Source of the DNA: Crotalaria pallida
Lineage: Eukaryota > Streptophyta > Magnoliopsida > Fabales > Fabaceae
Assembly (NCBI GenBank): GCA_037953625.1
Contig: CM075655.1
Coordinates: 26,802,001-26,866,000 of the forward strand
Direction of reading: 5' to 3'
DNA: 64,000 bases
The translations under genes were made by a program, and so were the position numbers. The notes below the pieces were generated by a model. That model saw only the letters and a list, made by a program, of their open reading frames with translations. It had not been told where the DNA came from and made no database searches. Position 1 is the first letter of the stretch. Each line of letters begins with the position of its first letter. Positions 1 to 8,619 of the stretch are shown here, piece after piece.

Positions 1-402
1 GGGGCGACACGACGCCTATAGCGTTGGCATGGTGGTGATTTCGTGTCACCATCACGAAATCGTTGGCTGTGACTCACCAAACGCACTAACTCGTGCAGTT
101 TGACCCAGAATACTCGAGTATTCCAGAAAATACTCGAGTGTTTTACCCAGATTTTGAAAAATAATTATTTTATTTACTTTCCCTCCAAAACCTTTCTTAT
201 AATTGCTTCTAGGTCCCAACCCAGGGACTAATATGCAAAATATACATTTTAGGCATTTAAATTATTTATTAAATAATTTCTCACATGCAAGCTAATTACA
301 TACACACATATTTTAATCAAGGATTAATTTGAAAACTATTAATTATAATTAAATTATAATTAACATTTCATTAATCGGGGATTAAAATTTTGGGGTGTTA
401 CA
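1..402 (-). repeat. E1 3' LTR, partial
   Basis: This is the U3 start of the 3' LTR, ending in CA at 402 on the plus strand (TG... on the minus strand). It aligns base for base with 8218-8619, with differences near 88 (C versus T) and 378 (G versus T). It carries one palindrome pair (CTCGAG at 113 and 133). The rest of the LTR is left of the window. Confidence 0.95.
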
Positions 403-416
403 CTACTCCCCCACTT
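403..416 (-). other. E1 polypurine tract
   Basis: The minus strand reads AAGTGGGGGAGTAG directly before the 3' LTR. This is the plus-strand DNA priming site of reverse transcription. T (61817-61829) and X (20613-20625) carry the same AAGT.GGGGAG core at the same place. Confidence 0.85.
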
Positions 417-422
417 ACAAGG

Positions 423-440
423 AATTTCGTCCCCGAAATT
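423..440 (-). other. E1 stem-loop between pol stop and polypurine tract
   Basis: On the minus strand AATTTCG-GGGA-CGAAATT forms a perfect 7-bp stem with a four-base loop. It begins four nucleotides after the gag-pol stop codon. The same position in X and T has a different stem sequence that still pairs. Confidence 0.7.
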
Positions 441-444
441 CAAC

Positions 445-3400
445 TCATACAAACAAGTCAGGATAATCCTGACGCATCTTATCCTCTAATTCCCAAGATG
501 CTTCTATTACATCTCCACAAACCCAGACAATTTTGACCAGATGAATATCCTTCCCTCTCAGCTGCTTGATTCTTCGATCTTCGATGCGAACTGGCACAAC
601 TTTGAAGGTTAGGTTCTTATGAACTCCTAAGTTATCCGGTTGGATTCTAAGGACAATGGTGGGGTCATGGACATATTTCTTCAACTGAGGCACATGGAAC
701 ACATTGTGGAGGTTAGCTAATGATGGAGGCAGGGCTAACTGATAAGCTACTGGGCCGATTCTTTTGAGAATTTGGTAGGGACCAATGAACTTAGGTGATA
801 ATTTCTGGGTTTTCAAGGCTCTACTAACACCTTTGGTTGGTACAATCCTAATGAACACATGGTCTCCTTTGACAAACTCTAAAGGTTTCCTTCTCCTATC
901 AGCATAGCTTTTCTGCCTACTCTGAGCCGTCTTCATCTTTGCTTGAATCATCTTGATCTGCTCCGTGGTCTCTTGCACAAAATCTGGCCCAACCACAGAA
1001 TTCTCCCCCACTTGAAACCAGCATAACGGCGTCTGACATTTCCTTCCATACAGAGCTTCAAATGGTGCTATTCCAATGCTCGTGTGGTAACTATTGTTGT
1101 AAGTGAATTCCACGAGCGGCAACATTTGTTCCCAATTCCCTTGTTCTTCCAGTGCACAAGCTCGCAGAATATCTTCCAATGACTGAATAGTCCTCTCTGT
1201 TTGACCATCAGTCTGAGGGTGATATGCAGAACTTTGCTTCAATCTTGAACCCAAGGCTCTATGCAGATCTTCCCAAAACTTTGATGTAAACCTCGGATCG
1301 CGATCAGACACAATGCTTGATGGTACTCTGTGCAGACGAACAACTTCCTTGATGTACAACTGAGTGAGCTTTTCCAATGAGTAGCGCATATTCACGGGAA
1401 TGAAATGCGCTGACTTGGTCAATCGATCCACGATCACCCAGATTGCATCATGACTAGTAGACGTCCTTGGCAGTCCCGACACGAAATCCATCGAGATGCT
1501 ATCCCACTTCCATACGGGAACTTCTAAAGAAAGCAACTCTCCTCCTGGCCTTTGGTGTTCTACCTTCACCTTTTGACACACCAAACAGCACGCCACATAC
1601 TCAGCTACATCCTTCTTCAGCCCCGGCCACCAAAATAATTTCTTTAAGTCCTGGTACATTTTAGTAGCTCCCGGATGCATGCTCATCTTACTCTTATGCG
1701 CTTCATCCAAAATCATCCTTCTTACTTCCAAATCATCAGGCACACAAATCCTCGTTTTAAAGCGAAGGATTTCATCCTTCCCTTCTTGAAATTCCAACTC
1801 CTTACCTTCTTGCATCAACTTCCTCTTTTCCATGAGTTTCCCATCCTTGTGTTGCAATTCTCGAATCCTTTGCAGGAATTCGTTAGCAACCTGTAGCATC
1901 CCCAACTTGATACTCGTCGGCTCCACTTGCATCGTCAAACTTAAATCCCGAAACTCCTCTATCAGTGCAGCTTCTCTAACCATCATTGCACTGATATGCA
2001 TTGCCTTTCTACTTAATGCGTCCGCCACAACGTTAGCCTTCCCAGGATGGTAATGGAGCTCAAACTCATAATCCTTCAAAAACTCCATCCATCTGCGTTG
2101 CCTCATATTCAACTCCTTTTGATCAAAGAGGTACTTTAAACTCTTATGGTCACTAAACACCCGGAACGTAGTGCCATAGAGATAGTGCCTCCAAACCTTT
2201 AAGGCAAACACCACAGCTGCTAACTCCAGGTCATGGGTTGGATAGTTCATCTCATGAACCTTTAACTGTCTCGAGGCATAAGCGACAACTTGCCCATCTT
2301 GCATCAAGACACACCCAAGACCTTGTTTCGACGCGTCACAATACACATCGAAACTCTTCTGTGTATCGAGCAACACTAATACGGGAGACGATGTCAACCT
2401 TTCCTTCAACTCCCGAAAACTCTTTTCACACTTTTCGTCCCACAGGAATGGTTGATCTTTCCGAGTCAACTTCGTCAGAGGCAGTGCGACCTTCGAGAAA
2501 CCCTCGATAAACCTTCTATAATACCCAGCCAATCCGAGAAAACTTCTAACCTCCGTGACCGACTTCGGTTGCTCCCATTGCAAAACCGAATCTACCTTCG
2601 TCGGATCAACCGCAATCCCTTTATCTGAAATCACATGCCCTAAAAACTTAACCTCCTTTAGCCAGAACTCACACTTCGTAAGTTTGGCATACAGCTGCTT
2701 CTCCTTTAAGATGCTTAACACTACCCTCAAATGTTCAGCATGCTCTTCGGGGCTCTTAGAGTAAATCAGAATATCGTCAATGAACACAACCACGAATGAA
2801 TCTAGATAATGTATAAAGATTCGATTCATGTAGTCCATGAAGATAGCTGGTGCATTAGTCAATCCGAATGGCATTACGACATACTCATAATGTCCGTATC
2901 GAGATCGGAATGCAGTCTTAGAGATATCCTCCTCTCTAATCCTGATCTGATGGTACCCCGACCTCAAATCAATCTTGGAAAATACTGATGCCCCACGTAC
3001 TTGATCCATAAGGTCATCTATCCGTGGCAACGGATACTTGTTCTTGATGGTGACCTTATTCAGCTGCCGATAGTCTATACACATCCTCATGCTACCATCC
3101 TTTTTCTTGACGAATAGGACAGGAGCACCCCAAGGTGAGACGCTTGGTCGGATCATCTGTTTCTGCAGCAATTCCTCAATCTGCTTCTTCATCTCTGCCA
3201 TTTCCGGTGGTGCCATTCTATAAGGAGCAATAGAAATGGGACCAGCTCCGGGAATTAGGTCGATACCAAATTCAATCTCTCTTCTTGGTGGCAGACCAGG
3301 AATCTCATCAGCAAACACTTCTGGAAACTCTCGAACAACAGGAATCTCTTCCATCTTCGGACCACTCTCCTCCACCTCTGAGTTGAATAGACACATGTAG

Positions 3401-4779
3401 CCCAATGGTTTTGGGTCTTTATAGGCTACTAGTTTTCTATCACAATCAATGATCACTTGGTTCCGACTTAACCAGTCCATCCCCAAGATCACATCTAATT
3501 GTGTCAAGGGTAAGCAGATCAAGGCTACTTTAGAGGTTTGTCCTAACACTTCTATACAACAGTTAAGACATGCTCTAGAAACAACTACTGGAGCATTGGT
3601 AGGGGTTTCTATTTGCAAAACATAAGGCATTTCAGACATCATCAAGCCTAAACGGTTTACACATTCATATGAAACAAATGAATGCGTTGCACCAGAGTCA
3701 AACAAAACATAACAAGGCTGACCATTAAGCAAGTATTTACCTTGCACCAGATCAGAAGATCGATTCGCTTCCACACCACTAAGGGTGAAGACCCTTCCTT
3801 GAGTCACCGGTCTATCTGCAACTCCTCTTGAATTGGCCTTGGCTGGCTCCTTGCAATCTCTTGCAAAATGCCCCAGCTTTCCACAATTGAAGCAACCACT
3901 TGTCCCCCAACATACCCTACCATAGTGATTGCGCTTGCACTTGTCGCAGAATGGAGCTTCATTCCGATAGTTTCTTCCTTCAGAACTACCAGCTTTACCC
4001 TTGCCTTTCCCTCTACGATCATAAGGACCTTTGCCTCTATTATTGAAACCCTTTCGTCTCTGTGGTCCATATCCTTGATTGTCCTTCTTTTCCACAACTT
4101 GCACCTCCTCAGCCTGGGTATCATCTTCATACATCCTACACATATCCACCAATGCAGGGAAACTTTGAATCCGCTGATAGCTAAAAATTGACTTCAACTT
4201 TGGCTTCAGTCCACCTTCAAACTTGATGCACTTGCTCCTCTCGTCTGGATTGTTCTGGTAGTATGGAGAGTACTTCATCAGCTCTTCAAACTTTGCCGCG
4301 TACTCGCCCAGACTCATGTTCCCTTGCTTCAACTGCAGAAACTCCACCTCCTTCTTCCTTCTCAGATCCTCAGGAAAATACTTCTGGAGAAACTTCTCCA
4401 TAAATACTCCCCAACTTATCTCCCTTCCTTCATATTGCAAAAGTTGCATGGTGTGATTCCACCAATTCTCAGCCTCATCTTCCAGCATATAGGTTGCATA
4501 TGCCACCTTCTGAACATCAGAACACTCCAAAGTCCTCAAAATCTTGTCCATAGTATGAATCCACTTGTTGGCCTTTTCCGGTTTAAATCCTCTTTCAAAC
4601 TTTGGCAGATTGCAACTCCTAAAATCAGCCAGAGTCTTCACCTCAGTGTTTCCCATATTACACTGATGAGACGGGTTAGCCGGTTGAGATGGTTGCTGAG
4701 ACTGCCTTTGCATGGCTTCCAATACCGTGGTGATTCGCTCCAACATCGCGTTGGTGTGATTTTGGTTTCTAGTTGCCAT
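445..4779 (-). CDS. gag-pol: Gag-Pol polyprotein, intact, 1444 aa
   Basis: This single open frame encodes structural Gag plus protease, reverse transcriptase, RNase H and integrase, which carry out cytoplasmic reverse transcription and nuclear integration. Visible domains: Gag about 60-220; CCHC zinc knuckle 296-309 (CFNCGKLGHFARDC); aspartic protease with DSGA at 361-364; RT about 520-700 with SKIDLRSGYHQ near 601 and the FIDD active site at 666-669; RNase H with D815, E852, D877 and D920; integrase zinc region with C1065/C1068 and DDE residues D1098, D1159 and E1195; and a chromodomain-like tail about 1400-1444 (LRGKDI...VKIVW...ASWE...YPDLF), typical of plant chromoviruses. The length is normal for the family and no stop or frameshift is present. 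The start is the first ATG after the leader, 274 nt from the PBS. All key catalytic residues are present, so activity is possible. Confidence 0.97.
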   Translation of the reverse strand: MATRNQNHTNAMLERITTVLEAMQRQSQQPSQPANPSHQCNMGNTEVKTLADFRSCNLPKFERGFKPEKANKWIHTMDKILRTLECSDVQKVAYATYMLEDEAENWWNHTMQLLQYEGREISWGVFMEKFLQKYFPEDLRRKKEVEFLQLKQGNMSLGEYAAKFEELMKYSPYYQNNPDERSKCIKFEGGLKPKLKSIFSYQRIQSFPALVDMCRMYEDDTQAEEVQVVEKKDNQGYGPQRRKGFNNRGKGPYDRRGKGKGKAGSSEGRNYRNEAPFCDKCKRNHYGRVCWGTSGCFNCGKLGHFARDCKEPAKANSRGVADRPVTQGRVFTLSGVEANRSSDLVQGKYLLNGQPCYVLFDSGATHSFVSYECVNRLGLMMSEMPYVLQIETPTNAPVVVSRACLNCCIEVLGQTSKVALICLPLTQLDVILGMDWLSRNQVIIDCDRKLVAYKDPKPLGYMCLFNSEVEESGPKMEEIPVVREFPEVFADEIPGLPPRREIEFGIDLIPGAGPISIAPYRMAPPEMAEMKKQIEELLQKQMIRPSVSPWGAPVLFVKKKDGSMRMCIDYRQLNKVTIKNKYPLPRIDDLMDQVRGASVFSKIDLRSGYHQIRIREEDISKTAFRSRYGHYEYVVMPFGLTNAPAIFMDYMNRIFIHYLDSFVVVFIDDILIYSKSPEEHAEHLRVVLSILKEKQLYAKLTKCEFWLKEVKFLGHVISDKGIAVDPTKVDSVLQWEQPKSVTEVRSFLGLAGYYRRFIEGFSKVALPLTKLTRKDQPFLWDEKCEKSFRELKERLTSSPVLVLLDTQKSFDVYCDASKQGLGCVLMQDGQVVAYASRQLKVHEMNYPTHDLELAAVVFALKVWRHYLYGTTFRVFSDHKSLKYLFDQKELNMRQRRWMEFLKDYEFELHYHPGKANVVADALSRKAMHISAMMVREAALIEEFRDLSLTMQVEPTSIKLGMLQVANEFLQRIRELQHKDGKLMEKRKLMQEGKELEFQEGKDEILRFKTRICVPDDLEVRRMILDEAHKSKMSMHPGATKMYQDLKKLFWWPGLKKDVAEYVACCLVCQKVKVEHQRPGGELLSLEVPVWKWDSISMDFVSGLPRTSTSHDAIWVIVDRLTKSAHFIPVNMRYSLEKLTQLYIKEVVRLHRVPSSIVSDRDPRFTSKFWEDLHRALGSRLKQSSAYHPQTDGQTERTIQSLEDILRACALEEQGNWEQMLPLVEFTYNNSYHTSIGIAPFEALYGRKCQTPLCWFQVGENSVVGPDFVQETTEQIKMIQAKMKTAQSRQKSYADRRRKPLEFVKGDHVFIRIVPTKGVSRALKTQKLSPKFIGPYQILKRIGPVAYQLALPPSLANLHNVFHVPQLKKYVHDPTIVLRIQPDNLGVHKNLTFKVVPVRIEDRRIKQLRGKDIHLVKIVWVCGDVIEASWELEDKMRQDYPDLFV

Positions 4780-5052
4780 ATTAGACCTGCGCTATGGGCT
4801 TATGGTCACATATGTTGAACTAAAGAAACTTCCATTACACCACCTATACTATGGCTCTATCCTAAACTTATTAATGCTACAATCAGTTGCGTCTTGTACT
4901 CAAAAGAGACAAGATACAAACAAGTCAGGGTATTCAAACCTCAATCAAATGATACAATAACATTCAAATAATGTAAATGCGTTGGAGATACCTGCTTGAT
5001 GTTGATGGCTACCTTTCTGGAACCACTTCTACTACTACAGGATCTGACTTTT

Positions 5053-5064
5053 GCTCTGATACCA
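5053..5064 (-). other. E1 primer binding site (tRNA-iMet type)
   Basis: The minus strand reads TGGTATCAGAGC, complementary to the 3' end of plant initiator tRNA-Met. It lies five bases inside the 5' LTR end at 5070. This fixes the element's strand and LTR boundary. Confidence 0.93.
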
Positions 5065-5783
5065 CTAAGTGTGACACCCTTCCGGATTACCCAAATATAA
5101 TATAGTATTTATGCTTTATATTGGATAATATATGGACTTGTGAGCTAAGAAAATATGGTAAATAAAATTTTCTTTAAAGCGGGTGCACAATTCATCAAAT
5201 GGAACTCTTGGAGAATAAATTCTAAAATCCTTTAAAACACTTGTATCGAGTTCGGCGATTTCTAAAACCTTTTCTCAAACAGGATAACATTCGTTCTTTA
5301 GAAATTTTTTTACATTTTACAATCAATTGAAGCTACCCATACTTTGTTCAATAAAACTGATATCGTCAATTAATACTTATAGCCGAGCTCATTCATAAGT
5401 TGAATCAGAGTAAGCGGAAATTACTGGACTATGCAACTGATATGATATAAACATAGATTTTCATATATACGAAAGAGTCATACATACATAGTCCATGAGA
5501 TAAGTCACCAAGTTCCAAAAATATAACAAGTCCATGTAAACAGATCTACATCACTATGATACTATAACCCTAGAGTAAAACATATGTACAATATATACAT
5601 AATAAAAATACAACCCCAGGGATAGTCACGTAGATCCATCAGCATCAGATGCAGTAGTAGTAGCAGTAGTAGTCTCCCAAAAACATAGGTAATAAGGTAG
5701 TAGCATCATCATCACAGCAGCAGCAACACATCTCCTCCACAGCACGGATCCAAGGGTCCACATCATACACCATATGCACGTAC

Positions 5784-6257
5784 CTAGGGATCATCGTCCC
5801 TCCAGTCACTCCCAGTAGAATGCACGACAGGCTCTCTCCCACTCTCGTCCTCCACCGGATCCTCCTCGATCTCATCCGAGGGAGAGTGTACCCTACCACT
5901 GGGTACCGGGTCAGGTGATGGTGAAACCCTGACGGGGCTCCTCGGATAAGAAGGGGGAGTCTCCTCGCGGACAACTCTCGAAGTAAAAGGGTGAGAGTGG
6001 GTAGGTCGAAAATGAAAACTATGGTAAGAGCGAGCTGGTCGCGTGGGAGGTGGTCCATGATAAGTATAAAACGGGGGTACATGCATAGTGTATATAATGG
6101 GAATCATAAACCTACGAGGACGGAATCGCATCAGCGGATTAGGGTGGTAGAATGTGAACTCTACCTCCCCCTCATACACCGCGCGATGGTCCTCATAGAT
6201 CCATACGCCACTAGGAAGTGGCCGGATCTCGATGCAAGCAATGTAACGAGACATCAC
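5784..6257 (-). CDS. LTR-embedded ORF, 157 aa, function unknown
   Basis: I do not recognise this protein. It is in element sense, about 1.9 kb downstream of the LTR TATA box, so it would lie in the transcript leader. Residues 1-50 look folded (MMSRYIACIEIRPL..., then GVWIYEDHRAVYEGEVEFTFYHP). The middle is proline/serine/histidine-rich and the C-terminal 40 residues are acidic (DEIEEDPVEDE). A similar layout, with a G.W...R..W.G...V....P..L pattern and an acidic tail, appears in the S1 LTR ORF (12369-12794), and the pattern alone in the S4 ORF (35193-35549). Alternatives are a chance ORF or part of a captured host gene. Coding potential is not proven. Confidence 0.45.
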   Translation of the reverse strand: MMSRYIACIEIRPLPSGVWIYEDHRAVYEGEVEFTFYHPNPLMRFRPRRFMIPIIYTMHVPPFYTYHGPPPTRPARSYHSFHFRPTHSHPFTSRVVREETPPSYPRSPVRVSPSPDPVPSGRVHSPSDEIEEDPVEDESGREPVVHSTGSDWRDDDP

Positions 6258-6971
6258 CTACAAGGGCATAGGGGTAAGCAATTCTACTCACATAATCAAT
6301 AGAGAATAAATCATGCAACATATGAAAGATAATAATGCATCAATTAATAACAATCACAATTAGCATCTAGCAAGTATCAGATGCACATAGGATGCTCACA
6401 CTTAATTCAGGTATATCAATTGCATTAAGTGAATGACATGATGCATGATTTTAACTCTCAACTTATCTCCACATTTTCTAAGTCACTCTCTGACGTCCAT
6501 CCCTGACAACCCAGCACTCCACAGTGCGTTGTATTCCTAGGTATACAACAATTCGTACATTCACCTAGAATGTACACGTCAAGCTTGGTATCCATGCCAC
6601 CCGAGCATATCCCGTCATCCAAACGGATCGTCATCCAAACGATATATCCATATCGGCACCCACAAAGCCGACCACGTCATCGACGTGTCATCAAGCAAGC
6701 GTATTGGCACTCCTAGAGGCCCTCCACATGTTTATCGAAATATGAATACGTCCTACCATCCAAACTCCAGAATGAATGCATTTTAGACTTAGGGGAAATT
6801 GATTAATACTTTACTTTCCACCTAGGCTTAATTTTCAAAATGGATCATCACCGAACGATCTATTTGTATTTATCAATTTCTCTAAGTCTTTGATCCCTTG
6901 AATTATCCTTAATAATTCCTTAATTAATTAAGTTAGAATTGAAAATGATGTTTTCAGATTCTGGGCATTTT

Positions 6972-7294
6972 ACTCGAGTAAAGTTCATAATGCTCGAGTG
7001 TTCTGGAGATTTTCCAGATTACTCGAGTGTTCTTAAGCTTACTCGAGTGTTCATGTCTTTCTGAGGATTTGGGTTTGAATTTCAACAATTTACTCGAGTA
7101 GTTCATGAGTTACTCGAGTGTTCTTGGACTTTTCCAGAATACTCGAGTGACTTTGAATGACTCGAGTGTTTGACCTATAACAATTCTCAGTTCATGCCCG
7201 TAACTCGAGTACCAGACAAAATACTCGAGTGTTCTTATGACATTTACTTTATTTTGAACACGATTTACTCGAGTACTTTGCCATTTACTCGAGT
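6972..7294. repeat. Array of ACTCGAGT palindromes in six pairs with 20-bp spacing
   Basis: CTCGAG cores start at 6973/6993, 7022/7042, 7093/7113, 7142/7161, 7204/7224 and 7268/7288. Within each pair the starts are 19-20 bp apart, while the pairs themselves are 49-71 bp apart. One more pair (8330/8350) lies upstream of the promoter. They may be paired protein-binding sites, but the sequence alone does not show what binds. Confidence 0.85.
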
Positions 7295-8188
7295 GTTTCG
7301 CAGCTGACAGTATTGAAAACTGGTTTTAACATGCCATTTTCATTTCTACTCAATTTAAGTCCATTTCAGGGATCCACAGAGTTAACATATCATTAATCAA
7401 ACATGTTACAACACTTATTTCAATTCAAAACACAGAATTGACAGAGAAATCATTGATTATGCATAAAAAGGCATTTTAACAACTCAATACCTCAAATCAC
7501 ACAATAAGCATAATATTCATGAAACAAAGCTCATTTAAGTTCACATGCATGATAACAAACTTGCTCAATACGGATTTAGAGCATGGATTGGTCTCCAAAC
7601 CAAAGTTCCTATAGAATCTAAGCCCTTAGAGCCTCTTGGTGGCTCTCTAACACATTTAATGGATTTCAAACTCTATCTAGTGAATATAATTACTTCCCCT
7701 TACCTCTCAGATGTGAATCAACAGAAAGAAATCCAAAGAAAGCTCTCCAAACCCAGAAATCCACTTGAACTTCTCATGCATGACAGTTTTGAGTACCATA
7801 CCAAAATGGAATTGGTTCGTACATGAAACAGAGAATTAGATTGGGGAAAATTAGATTTCTAAGCTCTATGCAACATCATCTAACTAAAGGAATTGAGTTT
7901 GAGACTCAAGAACTCAAGAGCTTACCAGAATCGATGATCACAGTGAGCTCCAGACACCAACTCAAGCAAGAACAGCTCCACTTCAAGACTTCGATTCTCT
8001 CAATCCACACACTCAAACCTCACAATTTTGGTGTCTATACAAAGCTCGTGATGTGAGCTTTGTATTGGTGTATAGATTATCACTCAACTCAGCTCACAGA
8101 GGAAGAATCGAAGAACACAATTCGAAAACCCTAACTCTTCTAATCTTCAACAAGTTAATCAAAATTCTCGACCAAGGGACAATGATGC

Positions 8189-8206
8189 GTTTAAATAGGC
8201 CAATGG
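8189..8206 (-). promoter_or_regulatory. Probable E1 LTR promoter (CCAAT plus TATA)
   Basis: The minus strand reads CCATTGGCCTATTTAAAC: an inverted CCAAT motif directly followed by a TATA-like CTATTTAAAC, about 415-430 bp into the LTR in element sense. Position and composition fit an LTR polymerase II promoter, but the start site is not determined. Confidence 0.55.
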
Positions 8207-8619
8207 AAAGCTCATGCGGGGCGACACGACGCCTATAGCGTTGGCATGGTGGTGATTTCGTGTCACCATCACGAAATCGTTGGCTGTGACTCACCAAACG
8301 CACTAATTCGTGCAGTTTGACCCAGAATACTCGAGTATTCCAGAAAATACTCGAGTGTTTTACCCAGATTTTGAAAAATAATTATTTTATTTACTTTCCC
8401 TCCAAAACCTTTCTTATAATTGCTTCTAGGTCCCAACCCAGGGACTAATATGCAAAATATACATTTTAGGCATTTAAATTATTTATTAAATAATTTCTCA
8501 CATGCAAGCTAATTACATACACACATATTTTAATCAAGGATTAATTTGAAAACTATTAATTATAATTAAATTATAATTAACATTTCATTAATCGTGGATT
8601 AAAATTTTGGGGTGTTACA

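Larger units (their letters stand above)
1..8619 (-). mobile_element. E1: autonomous Ty3/gypsy (chromovirus, Tekay-like) retrotransposon, left end cut by window
   Basis: On the minus strand the order is 5' LTR (8619 to 5070), primer binding site, gag-pol, stem-loop, polypurine tract, 3' LTR (402 leftwards, leaving the window). Bases 1-402 match 8218-8619 without any indel and with only about two substitutions that I can see, so the insertion is recent. Both visible LTR starts read TGTAACACCCC on the minus strand. The element sits inside the 5' LTR of X: the uninterrupted copy of the target is at 26966, where the sequence right of E1 (GTCTT at 8620-8624) continues from bases absent here. GTCTT is the expected target duplication, but the left copy lies outside the window. 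Confidence 0.95.
5070..8619 (-). repeat. E1 5' LTR, complete (about 3.55 kb)
   Basis: The LTR is bounded by TG at 5070 and CA at 8619 on the plus strand. In element sense it starts TGTAACACCCC, carries a CCAAT/TATA promoter about 415-430 bp in, has palindrome pairs before and after the promoter, and contains a 157-codon ORF (6257 to 5784) before the PBS. A triplet-rich stretch (GTA/CAT/CAG runs, about 5647-5730) follows the ORF. This is long for an LTR. Confidence 0.93.

Noticed and set aside
1467..4191. Plus-strand ORFs of 60-110 codons opposite the E1 gag-pol
   Set aside because: They are antisense shadows of the intact polyprotein, with no own motif or signal; the same shadows recur opposite the pol fragment at 63355-63881.
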